Source: Purpureocillium takamizusanense
Lineage: Eukaryota; Ascomycota; Sordariomycetes; Hypocreales; Ophiocordycipitaceae
DNA length: 64,000 bases
Reading direction: 5' to 3'
Assembly: GCF_022605165.1 (NCBI RefSeq)
Contig: NC_063081.1
Location: 186,001 to 250,000 of the forward strand
A program made the translations under genes and the position numbers. Each line of letters opens with the position of its first letter. Within the stretch, counting starts at the first letter, position 1. Positions 25,307 through 36,416 of this stretch are shown in pieces. The notes below the pieces were generated by a model. It did no database searches and had not been told where the DNA came from. It was given only the letters and a program-made list of their open reading frames with translations.

Positions 25307-26429
25307 GTCAGGTTGGATGAACAGAACAGCGCTGTCTAGAGCAACTGCCGCCGCACCGGACAAAAGTTGAAAGCCGGGCCGTCGAAACAGGCAGAATGTC
25401 ACGCTGCCGAGTGCGCACCCAGCAGGGAGGGACCCCACCAACGCCTTGTCTGTGATGCGCCGTCGCCATCGGAAGGGCGTGGATCCACGGCACGATGCGT
25501 TTGACCAGGCAGGGAGGGCACCGGGCCGGGTCAACGCACAGACAGACGCTGTTTCTCGGCATAGACGTACCGACCGCAACTCAAAGTCTTGCCGGCGTCG
25601 GCACGGGTTTCGCCCGACCGTGTCACCGACGTGATCGGGGCGTCGGCGGCGTGCCTGGGTCTGTTTGCTCTTTGGGTGGTGCGGCGGGACTGCCGCGCAG
25701 TTTGCTCTCACTGTGAACAATCCAACGAGCCTCGGCCAACGGGCCGGCCGGCTTGCTTGCATTCCTTGCATGCCAGAAGGGAAGGCAGACAGGCCCGACC
25801 AAAGCACGGACACGTGCGCAAGACCCCGCGGCAGCAACCAACCGCGACGCCGGCGGGCAACATTGCGATCATCTGCCCTGGTTCCCCAATGCGACGTGTT
25901 CCAAGATCGGATCGGCTCGCGCGACCCCAGATTTCCGGTTGTGGCACTCCATGTCCCGCAATGGAAGTCGTCGTCGTCTGCAACCGTCACCACATCCCTT
26001 TGCGGAACAACGTTGGCATCATTGAAGAATGTCTCACCACGTCTTCTCCTACTACTACTACCGCCAAGCCTCGCCCGCACAGAAGAGAGTTGCCGCCAGC
26101 AGCAGCCTAAAGCGCTAAATACGTTGATGGAGTCGGCAATCATTGGTGGGAGCGAGGATGGAAGCGACCCCGGCCTAGCCTGCGGCGGTGCATGGCATGA
26201 TTCCAATGTCAATGCCTCCGCCCGTACCTCTTTGCTTGTCAGCTACGTGGCGCTGGGTCCGCGCGCTTGGGCTTGGCTTAACCAGCGGCCCTGGTCCAGG
26301 AGATGTCTAGACTCTACGGTGAACGCGGCTCCTTCGCGAAGCTGGCGACCGATCTCGTCTTCAACATCCATTCCCGCCGCCATGCGTCGGTCGACGCCTT
26401 GAATCGCCAAGGGATCCTCTTCCAGCGTC
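25307..26429. other. Shared divergent promoter region of GLY1 and GT17
   Basis: This 1.1-kb region lies between two divergent start codons. The GLY1-side open frame continues upstream but has no conserved content. I see no gene within it. Confidence 0.6.
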
Positions 26430-27572
26430 ATGGCAGCGCGGCCGGTCTTCAACCTTGGCGCCGCCGCACTCGTGGGCTTTGCCCTTTTAATTTTCATCTC
26501 GCGACTGCCCCTTCGAAGCGCCTCAGCGGTGCACCGCATCTCACCAACCGACCTCGGTCTGCGGTTGCCGCGCCTCAACTTCACTTCGTCTTCCCCGTCG
26601 ACCAGCCGCCACAAGGAATATTACGCTTCCGAAGCAGCCGCCGAGTTCTGCGCCGCCCATGGTTACTCCGTCTTTTCGCCCGAGTCCGACTCGGGGGAAC
26701 GCAAAATTTACGACCTCTTCATGGCCAACTCGGAGCTCGACTTTCTCGAAATCCGCCTCGGAACAATGTACGAACACGTCGACTACTTCATTATCGTCGA
26801 GTCGCCCGTCACCTTCCAGGGGACGTCGAAAAACCTCACGATTCGAGACAATTGGGCCCGATTCTCGCAGTGGCACGACAAGATGATATACCACCTCCTG
26901 GAGTTCCCGGCTGGGTTCGCTCCCAAGCTCACATGGGACTACGAGGATCTCCAGCGCGACGCCACGTTCAAGCAAGTCTTGCCGAAGCTGCAAGGGAGAC
27001 AGGCCCCCGTACAAGGGGATGTGCTCATCGTCGCCGACGTGGACGAGATTGTTCGTACGGCGACGCTGCTGCTGCTGCGGACCTGCACCTTTCCACGGCG
27101 CCTGACGCTCGCCTCCAAGTTTTACTACTACTCGTTCCAGTTCCTCCACGTGGGCGACGAGTGGCCCCACCCGCAGGCTACCTTTTATCAGGGCGAGAGG
27201 GACACGATCCCGCCGACCAAGCTCCGGAGCGCCGACGGGGACAGCCGGCTACAGCGGATACGCGAGTCGGGCACGTTGAGCAACGCGGGGTGGCACTGTA
27301 GCAGCTGCTTCGCCACCATGGACCAGTTCCTGAACAAGCTGGCGAGCTTCTCCCACATGTGGATGAACGAGCCCAAGTATCGCGACAAGGCACGCATCGC
27401 GGCCGCCGTTCGCGAGGGCAGGGATGTATGGGGGCGGGCAAGCGAGGTGTTTCGTCGCATCGAAGGAAACACGGATGTCCCGGGCGTCCTGATGGAAGCG
27501 GAAGGGCGCGAGAGGTTCGGGTACATGCTGAGTCGAGACGGCGAGAGCGCAGGCTTCTCCGACTATCCATAG
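26430..27572 (+). CDS. Glycosyltransferase family 17 protein (MGAT3-like)
   Basis: A single exon encodes 380 residues. Residues 8-25 are a hydrophobic signal anchor, so a type II Golgi membrane protein is likely. The lumenal domain shows GT17 hallmarks: KIYDLFMANSELDFLEIRLG (residues 92-111), the VDYFIIVESPVTFQG block, and VADVDEI with the Asp203-Val-Asp205 DxD motif for a metal-bound nucleotide sugar. Also present are the YYYSFQFL block and GWHCSSCF. Animal members add bisecting N-acetylglucosamine to N-glycans. Fungal members share the fold, but their acceptor is not established, so the substrate is left open. No intron is needed. The start is supported by the anchor directly after it. Confidence 0.9.
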   Translation: MAARPVFNLGAAALVGFALLIFISRLPLRSASAVHRISPTDLGLRLPRLNFTSSSPSTSRHKEYYASEAAAEFCAAHGYSVFSPESDSGERKIYDLFMANSELDFLEIRLGTMYEHVDYFIIVESPVTFQGTSKNLTIRDNWARFSQWHDKMIYHLLEFPAGFAPKLTWDYEDLQRDATFKQVLPKLQGRQAPVQGDVLIVADVDEIVRTATLLLLRTCTFPRRLTLASKFYYYSFQFLHVGDEWPHPQATFYQGERDTIPPTKLRSADGDSRLQRIRESGTLSNAGWHCSSCFATMDQFLNKLASFSHMWMNEPKYRDKARIAAAVREGRDVWGRASEVFRRIEGNTDVPGVLMEAEGRERFGYMLSRDGESAGFSDYP

Positions 27573-28526
27573 GGGCCCGTCAACGGCACGAACGGCATTG
27601 CGCGTGTCATGTATAGCATTCTTGCGGCGGCGTTAGGGTTGGCATTTTGGGTGGCCTGGATTAGATCTTTGCAGACGCGTATATGTATTTATATAGGACC
27701 TGATAGACCATGGCGGTTAAATGGAGTTTTGGGTTTTCCTACACGCTCGAGGACACGATTTGGCAAAAGGACGCCTTTGCAATCTCATCGATATAGCACC
27801 GAGGCTTGGAGCGAACAACGGCACGTGTCGGTCACTGACTTGTGGTGTGCGTCCATCCATGCATTCTGGGCGTCGTTGTATACAGTCTACATAGTGGGAG
27901 CACCGGCGGAGTAGGCTGAGACACGACAAAGGCCCATTCGTACGTACGTAGTACGTAGCGTGCGAGACAGTAGCAGCAGCAGCAGCAGTTTGCAGCGGGA
28001 GCGTGCATGAGTCCCCGACGCAAGCCTCGATCGATATGCTTTCGTACAGGTAGTTTTTCCCACATTATGCATCTGCCTAGGGTGCTTGGTGCTTATTCTT
28101 GACTTTCTTGAGCCGGATCTTGGGAGGAGATGGGTTTCATAATGGTTACATGATGTGTAGAGAACTCTTTTGAATGCTCTTTTCTATTTTTCCCCTTCCT
28201 TTGGCCTGTCCGCCCTGTTATGTTTTCGGCCATTATTTTTTTTTCTGGGTTAGGGGTTGAAGTCCTCCTAGTAGTAGGAGGAGGAGGAGAGAAGGGGAAT
28301 GTAAAAAACTTTTTGGTATACTGTATATTCGACGAGCGTACGACGATGTCAATACCTTGTGGTGGTACTGTACAGTATAGATGACGTATCAGGGCACGCA
28401 GCGACGAGAACAGGTAACGTCAATGCAAAAGTATGGAGGGCTAGGGTGTGAATTCTACTTGCCCTCCTTTTGATCATATTTGACCCGACCCGACCCAATC
28501 CGATCCGATCTGACGCGTGCGTTGTC

Positions 28527-28548
28527 GGTGGTGGTGGTGGTGGTGGTG
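28527..28548. repeat. (GGT)n trinucleotide repeat
   Basis: Seven perfect GGT units in non-coding DNA. Confidence 0.9.
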
Positions 28549-29431
28549 CAGCTCGCTACTACATACTGCCGTGTCCTGTATCAGACGCACATCTCCTCCC
28601 GCCGCCCGTCGCAGCGATAACCCGTACATGTATAACGGGTGCTTCCGCACGTAATATAAGGTAATGTACCTACCGACCTACCTACTTACGCACTATACGT
28701 ACTTCGTACGTACGTAGGTACTTTGCCGGCATCTCTCTCCCACTGTCCGTACAGTACTATAGGTAGTCAAGTCATGGAGCACGCGTGCTACTACTAACTT
28801 ACGTAGGTACTTACTGTAGTTATCAAGGTGGAAGGGCCGGGCGGGGGGGGGGGGTGGCGCGGCCCGCACCGTCTTCGCTCGCTCGCACCGCCCCTCGAGC
28901 ACGGGGGCGACGCGCCCGCAAAGGGGACAGGCACGCACTGCCCGTAATAATATCTCACCCTTTTCCTCACAACCCCCTTTCTTGCAACATTTTTTTTTCT
29001 TTCCTTTCATTTTTTATTCTTGGTCCCCATTTATTAATTTATTTGTTTCAACGAAAAGAGCAAACGTCCTTCTGCCATAAGTGCAAAGCAGAGCAAAGCA
29101 AAACAAAGCAAGCCCCCCCAACCAGCCAGCCAGCCAGCCACATACATCCATGTATCCATGTACCCATGCATCTACTAGGTACCTAGTATGCAGCACGCAC
29201 GCACGCACGCACGCAGTCGGCGTCGGCGGCAGCAGCGGGCGCGAACCCGACGCACGAAAACGACGAACCCTCCTCCATCATCAACCCAGTCATTCATCAC
29301 TCCCCCCTGTATGCAGTTACTATACATACAGTAGGTAACTATATCTCTGCGCTATTAGCCCCCCCGTACCCTTACTACCTACCCCCTTACCTTTCTTTCT
29401 TCATCTTGCCTTCCCACCTTCCCATTCCAAA

Positions 29432-29464
29432 TACCTACCTACCTACCTACCTACCTACCTACCT
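29432..29464. repeat. (TACC)n tetranucleotide repeat
   Basis: Eight TACC units. Shorter TACC/GGTA clusters recur across the window near 5000, 28670 and 58921, so this word seems to be a seed of local expansions. Confidence 0.9.
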
Positions 29465-30125
29465 TTGGTGACAGCTTACTCGGCTTTACTCATGTGTATA
29501 GTACGCAAGGTGCATAGTAATGTACATATACTACAGCACCTACTACTACCTTATGTATACAGTATGCGTATCACTCCGGCCTTTGTTGTTATACAGTACC
29601 CGCTGGACGGACGCCCAGAGGATGTCACGGATGAGGGACCCGGGGGGAGGGGCAGGAGAACCCTGATTCCCAGGTAGAAGAAGAGCAACGACAAGATCAC
29701 CAAAGGGACAAAGAAAAAAAAACAGAAACCCGAAAAGCAGATAAGAAAAAAAGAAATACAACTACTAAAATCACCACCATCTTTCTGGTGTCTCTTCCTC
29801 TCATTCCAGAAAAAAGAACCCTCAAGCTGAGTGAGTACTAACTAACTTGGTCCGACGGCAAGGGACCCTGGGCCATCATCATATGTATCATACCCGTGCA
29901 CCACCACCACCACCAGCTCCGCTCTGCTGCCCCTCCCCCAAAATGATTCCCATCCCATCCTCTCCCACCACGCAAGCCTATGCCCGTATACTGTACAGTA
30001 CTTCGTACCCCCCCATCCCCCATTCCCACCCACGCGCCTCGCCCACCCCCTCCCTCCCTCTCTCTGCCTCTCCCTCTCCCACACCCCCATTTGAGGGTCC
30101 CGAGCTTGCCGAGGCACAAGAGAAA

Positions 30126-30127
30126 GT

Positions 30128-30170
<43 letters not shown>
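30126..30170. repeat. Compound (GT)n(GA)n microsatellite
   Basis: About 13 GT units run directly into about 9 GA units. Confidence 0.95.
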
Positions 30171-30171
<1 letters not shown>

Positions 30172-31322
30172 ACAGACGGGGGGGAGGAGAGACGGAGGCG
30201 ACGTGGGCGACTATCTGCTGGCCCGGGACCTCGCCTCCTGCTGCTGCTGCTGCTGCTGCAATGATGTGTTGGCCAACGCATACATACATGCTCACGTACA
30301 TACCGCATCAAGGACGCAGCAGAAGGAAAACAAGTGGCCCGCCCGTCTGCAGTAGCTCCCTCGCTCCCACAGCCCTTTGCGGTCGCCCCCCCAAGCCCGG
30401 TTGAGAGAGAGTCCTTGTCGCCCGCCCACTACGTACGCGAAAACGAGTGCCAACGCATCACCACCACCTGGCAATCACTTACACGTCGGCAGCCTGCGTG
30501 CCTCTCTGCATTACATATGTACATATGTTGCCGTCACTCCCTCCCAGCAGCGTCGCCCGACACTGCCTCGCTCCTCCTCTGGACTCTCTCTTCTCCTTGT
30601 CGGACCTGGGAACCGTCAGCCTCGGCTCTGCAGCTCATCGCCAAGGCCACCTCGAGTCCGCTCCCCCTTCATGCGGGCCGTGACAGCCGGACACCACTTT
30701 TCGACATCTTCAAGGACTTGCTTGCTTCTGCCGCCCGCCGACATCGCCTCGGGGCCACTTCTACGCGCGTCTATGCAGCGCCTGTCGTCAGGCCACACCA
30801 GGCGAGGCCCGCGGTCAAGAAATAAAGTCGACAAATAGGAGACTATGGCAAACAAATACGGGCAAGTGTCTGCATGCCGTCAGGCCCGATACCCTGTTCT
30901 ACTCCCGTTTCAAAAGCCTCGCTATGCTTTCCAAACCAGCAAATGAACCAAAAGGAGGCCAAGGGACCGTTCCGGCACCTAGTGGCCGCTCGCCCGCGCC
31001 CGCTGCACCCCGCGTCGGCCTTTTTCGTGACTTCGTGAGAGGAGCAAGTTTTTTTTATATATTCTCTGCCGTTTTGTCAGCGCCCCGTGGCCAGCGCCGC
31101 CGGTACTGCGCCGTCCTGGACCTCGTGCTCCACGGGCACGGCGCTTTTGCGCCATTATGCTCCTCCGCTCGGAAGAGCGACGTGCCCTGCGGCTGAGTGC
31201 GTCTTTGGTCGTCGTCATGGTCGTCGGTCGTCGTCGTCATGAGGGGGTCGCTGAACATGTTCCCTGTTGAGGAGGGGGATCCTGCCATCCGCAAGAGGGC
31301 GAGTGCGGCCGCGCTTCGCCTC

Positions 31323-32181
31323 TCAACGGCCAGCCCATTTCACCAGAAACTGCACCACGGCGTCCAGGTTCGTCTCCTCCTTGGCGCTGATGCCATAGCA
31401 GCACACCTCACGGCCCTGGATGCTCTTCAGGTCCAGCTCGTCGATGAGCTCGTCTACCGAAAGCTTCTGTGGCAAGTCCGACTTGTTGCCCAGGACGAGG
31501 AGCGGGATCCCGGCCAGTGTCGCATATTCCATGAGCGAGTGCAGTTCGTCTTTGGCCTGCGGAATGAGCGCTACATCCGCAATGTCTACAATGAAGACGA
31601 TGGCGTTGACGCCCCGACAGTACCTCTCCCACATGCCCCGGAACCGCGGCTGGCCTCCGATGTCCCAGCACTTCAGAGTGACGTGTCCACGTTGCACGCG
31701 CTTCATGTTGAAGCCCACTGTCGGGATCGAGCTGAGAGAGCGGTTAGCCAAGGAACTGCTGAGGAGGTCTCGCGTTGGAGGCCCAAGCACTTGAAGCTTG
31801 CGGTTCATCATGGAGTGCACCCTCAAGGGGGGTCACTCGCGCATGCATACTCGGTATGGCTGACTTACTCTAGAGTGAATTCGCCGCCCTTGATGTTCGG
31901 CTCAGTTAGCGACTGACAAACTCACGGAGCATCAACCTGGGCGTGGACGAGCTCACCGCCAACACGCGCAATAGCGACGTTTTCCCCGCATTCTGCAGGC
32001 CGACCAGAGTTACCTCCATTTCCATGGCCCTGGTAGAAGTCTCGTCAGCACGACAAGTCATACGAGTCGCACAGTAACAGCACGCAGTCCTGGGACCGCG
32101 CGCGCATTGCTGTCGCTAAGCTCGAACCTACCAAAACGTCCTCAGCAACCAGTCGTATACCCTCCGAAATAACCCCGCCAT
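31323..32181 (-). CDS. ARL8: ADP-ribosylation factor-like GTPase Arl8
   Basis: Four exons, 32181-32132, 32029-31957, 31888-31869 and 31731-31323, give 183 residues. The N-terminal amphipathic helix [17 protein letters not shown] lacks the Gly2 needed for myristoylation, as in Arl8 proteins, which are N-acetylated for membrane binding. The P-loop is GLQNAGKT (residues 27-34), switch 1 contains [13 protein letters not shown], switch 2 is [18 protein letters not shown], and NKSD and SAK complete the guanine pocket. Arl8 acts on lysosomes and vacuole-related organelles and links them to motors and tethers. The third exon is only 20 nt and supplies GGEFTL. It is required to keep the conserved sequence, and its acceptor is AAG rather than CAG/TAG. 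The spacing to RPA2, which is divergent, is about 4.2 kb. Confidence 0.96.
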
Positions 32182-35100
32182 GTTGAGATCCGGTCTGGAT
32201 AAGTCGCTGTGAAAGGGACCTCGTCGAACGACGAGTGAGCGGGCGAATGCGGGTCGATGGCGTCGCGACGGCTCGCACGCACGAGCAGGGCGAGACGGAA
32301 TACGATGCGGCGGCTTCGAGGATCGAAGGATTTGCGAGGGGCGCAAAGCATTAATCAAAGGACATTAACACAGCCGGTAGCGCCGCTGCGTGGTCGAAAA
32401 GAAAGACAATAAAGTTACGCCGTTTCGGATGCAAAATGGTCTTGTGGTGGGACAGTGGGGCGAGGCGAGAGAATGTCTGTCCGTCCGTCTTGTCTGTCTT
32501 CCGCTGGGCGCGAGCTCAGCGTCGGGGGGCGTGCTCGTGCGTCGGTTCGAGAGTGGACGGGAGAGCTGTCGATGTCGCACGAGGTGACGGGGGGGGAGAG
32601 CTGAGGGCGACGAGAGGGGGAGAGGGTTGTCGCGCGCGAACGGGACGCCGAAGCGGGAGCGGGAACTTGGACTGGCGGCGGCGGATCAGAAAGTGGACAG
32701 AACAAGAGCAAAGCAGCGCAAAGCAGAGTAGCGCACTGAGAGGGAAAGAGGGCGAAGTCCTGGGGGGGTGGAAGCACGAAACTCAGGTCCAGGACCCCAC
32801 TCTAGACGGGATGGCGGGCACAAGGGTAACTTACCAGGTTGCCAGGCAAGCCTTGGGCGGGGACGACCCGTGCCTCGAAAGCGTAGCGTCGGCAGCGGAG
32901 GGCGATGGTGCGGGCGGCGGCCGGGCGAGCGACCTCGACTTGACCCGGGGGGTCCAGCAGGTACTTGAAGTAGGTGCTGGGCTGCTGCTCACTCGTGCGT
33001 CCAAGGTCGCAAGCCGACGAGAGTCGAAGCGACGGCGGGTGTTGTACTGGGAGGTTGCGTACAGAGACTGAGTCTGCGACAAGGACCCCTCCCCCCAATG
33101 CGAGCACTTGTCTGTCGTGACGTTTGTCGTCTGCTGCTGTAGGTACGGTGGTATGGTAGGGTAAGGTACCTTGCGTATTGCCGCGAGAGGTCTGAGGGTG
33201 GTGCCGAGTGCGATCCCCGGTCCCCGTTCCAGGCGGTACTTGGTGCCTCCGCTCCACCCCAACAACCTAACGGGGAGGTACCTGTTCGGGCACCCTTCTG
33301 CAGTGGTGGCGGGCGGCCGTGCAAGGCGCAAGGCGTCGCGGGGCCACGTCTCTCAGTACCTGACTGCCTGTCAGAGAGCCGCAAATGCTGGCTGCGCTGG
33401 TGAATTCTGACCGGCAAAGGAGGTGCCTTAGGGGGTCGCTGATGGCGGCACGGCCTTTGCAGACGGTGCAGTACAGTGCTGCTTCTGCTGCTCGTCAAAG
33501 TCGCAGGAATCCCGTGTGGTGTGTGTGCGTGTGCGCGCGCGCGTGTGTCGCTTTCGAGTCACCGGACCCTGTTGCAAATGACGGGTAACCGCTGCGTTTC
33601 ATCCACCTACCGAACCAGGGTGGTGATCAACGGGCCAGTGGCCGGGGTAGACTGCTGCTTTGCCTCAATGTCGACACTGTCGTCGACAAATACGGACCCA
33701 GACGGCAGCGGGGACGGACCAATTTAGCATGTGCAAGCAGCTCGTCGCCCAGAGAGTCTATCAATCTGCCAGGGTCAACAACCGTGCGGCTCCAGTGGTG
33801 CAAATCGCGATGATGGCTTCGTGACGGCCTGCCTTGGGCGTCGTCCGGGGACGCGGCGCTGGACAATGTCACGGTGTTGTTGCTGACCGGTAAATGCTGT
33901 CTGCTGTGGAGAAGGGTCGGGAGAGCAGACGGCATCTCATCAGACACGGCCGGTAGACGTTTCCAAGGAAGCCAGAGACCGTTTAGGTGCTGACGTACGT
34001 CGTTTGTTTGTTTCTGCCGTGCAGGCGGGCGGTTGGGAGAGGAGAAAAACTGGAGGCGTCGAGACGCGGGAGGTTCGGCCGGCAGAATGGAAGCTGAATT
34101 CGGGCAGTTGGTAGGTCGCGCCTGCCAAAGCAATGGGCTCCCGTCATGAGCACCCAAGCAATGCACCTTACCGGACAGGGCTGTAACTACGCAGGTACTT
34201 TTTAGGTGACCGCCTAACTCAAGGTACCTCGAGTATAGTGAGTGCGCAGGCGTGTATTGTCGGAAGTATGAGTCTTCATCGTAAGGAGACCCAACGCTTG
34301 GACAAGACGAGTCGATGGCTGACGGCAGACTGCGGCTCCCATCAAGCCTCTCGGTCAAGCATGGTTCAACAACCAAAAGAAAGAACGACGGGAAGCGAGC
34401 CGACGTACCGACGCCTTCACGTATCTACAGACTACTAATATTGTATACTATACTTCGTACACCCTCGACACACGAGTCGATGATGCTGGTGCGGGAATAA
34501 TCACGACACCCAACGTCCATCAAGCCCTCATCAGCGTCTAATACCTACATCGAACAAACAGCACCGCGACCCTTGGCCTTGCAGGACGTTTCAGTCCGTG
34601 CCCACACCCTGGGTCTGGGCGCGCGGTTGGGCTGGCCTCAAAGGGCTTGCAACCGGGATGGAGGCGCGCGGGACGAGGCGGGAGCTAATTGGGGGCCCGC
34701 TGATCTGCGAATTCGAACAGGAGGAACGATGACGGCCCAGAGCACACCAGCGCGATGATGGATGACGACGAGACGCCATAATGAAGAAACGGGACTTGCT
34801 TGGTTGTTAGGTTGCAAGCTCCCAACAGGCTGCCAACCATAACCCCAGTGCTTTGCTGCGCAGTAGCTGACTTGCTGCTCCCCACGCTTCGTCCGCCGTT
34901 GCCCCCGCGCTTTGTCTCCATGGTCCGTCCCTCCACGGGACGCCATGCCTGACGTTCTGCAGGTGAGAAGTGCATCAGGTCCCTGTCCTTGTACTCCGTA
35001 CGTGTGTACTACGTAAACTTGTGGTTCTGCCGTCCACTTTTTGCTGCCCGCCTTGCTGCCTGCTTTGCTCTCCAGCCAGGCCTGCGCGCACCCAGTCCTG

Positions 35101-36416
35101 AGATGGTTACGGTCGTTTGATTGACCCGCCGTCACGGGGGCCGTGTTAGTGGGTGGTGTGCGTGCGTGGGCGCGCGTGCGACGACGCGGGGATCTGTCGC
35201 GCTGGCCCTGAGGGTGGTCAGTGGCCCGCCGATGATGGTGGGCACCAGAGACATGCCACACGATCAACGGCTCCTGCCGCAAGACAAGCATCCACGGGCA
35301 GCGCCGCTGAAGATGAAGCTTTATCAAGGGCATGGTCTGGTCCGTGGCGTTGTTGGGCCTCGTTGGGCGTCCAAGTTGCCTAACCCCGTGACGGATCATG
35401 GCGTGGGTGCGTTACCGAGACACCGGACGGGACGTATTGCACACATCCAGACGTCCACCCCTTGGCCGGCGGCAGAGAGGGGGCTGTGCAATTCTCTGTG
35501 CCTCCCACGCTCAGCCAGGGGCTCTGTGTCATCAAGTCATGCAGAGCTCGAGGCTGTATGAGTTCCTGGCCTTTTCAGAATGGCAAGCTGAGCAACCACG
35601 CCGGGGCAACAGATGGTTACGCCCACTCGCCCTCCCCGTCTCCTCTCTCACGCACGAGGGCTCAAATCCCAGGCTTCTTGCCGCACCTGGGGCACCATGT
35701 CCCCCGCATACCGGCCGAACTTCCATGCCGTGCATCCCACGGGTGTGGCAGCATTGGTACGACGCGACGGCAGTCCAGTCCAAGAATCAATGCGCTGAGA
35801 CAGCTTCCCCCCCGAGACATCGACTTTGCCGAGGCGTCCCGACTGCCGTCCTCGGCGCCCTATTGGCTGGGCCGTGCTGTCAAAAATCCTCGCAGCTTGG
35901 CAGGCGTCGAAGGTTTGGCACGAGTCTCGCTGTAGGACTCGGACCATGCTCGTATATGTACTTGCGCTCAGCGGTCAGCTGCTTGAGTGTCTGAGGTGAG
36001 GGAGGCCCAAACCGAACGGAACCTTGGTGGGGCCGGACTTTGTTTCCAGAGTGTGGGGCAGTCAGTGCCTCCACTGACTGGCATGCAGGCCCCGCTTACA
36101 GTTATCGATAATGCCAGCGCTCATGTGACCACCGCTTATCGGCCAACTTTTTTTTTCCTTCGGCAGCGATAAGCCCGAGCGGCCTGGGCGGGCTCTCGAT
36201 AGCTTCGATTTTTCGTTCCCCGTGGCCAACCTTGTCGCTCCGAAGTAACCAGACCTCGCCCTTGCCTAGAATCACCAGGCACCGGTGCCGTCTCAATTGG
36301 ATATAGAGCGCCTACAGTTTGAAGTGCAGTTCAAGCTCGACCCGAGCTCACCACTGCCAGCGAAGCAGCATTCTTTGCACCCGCCGGCAGGTCGCCGAGG
36401 CCGGGTCTTTGCCGCC
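32182..36416. other. Intergenic region between divergent ARL8 and RPA2
   Basis: A 4.2-kb gap. Open frames up to about 250 codons on both strands (for example 32436-33071, 33627-34376 and 34638-35399) have unconserved Arg/Ser/Pro-rich content. GTAC palindromes occur at 34450-34460 and 34991-35001. I cannot identify a gene. Confidence 0.55.

Larger units (their letters stand above)
27573..31322. other. Intergenic region rich in simple repeats
   Basis: A 3.75-kb gap between GT17 and the 3' end of ARL8. It contains a GGT repeat (28527-28548), a 12-nt G tract (28843-28854), TACC units (29432-29464), a compound GT/GA repeat (30126-30170) and several TACTGTACAGTA and GTACTTCGTAC palindromes. Pyrimidine-rich stretches cover 28940-29110 and 29350-29465. 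No gene is supported. Confidence 0.55.

Noticed and set aside
35640..35670. GGCTCAAATCCC resembling a tRNA B-box
   Set aside because: No complementary T-stem, acceptor stem or A-box could be found around it.
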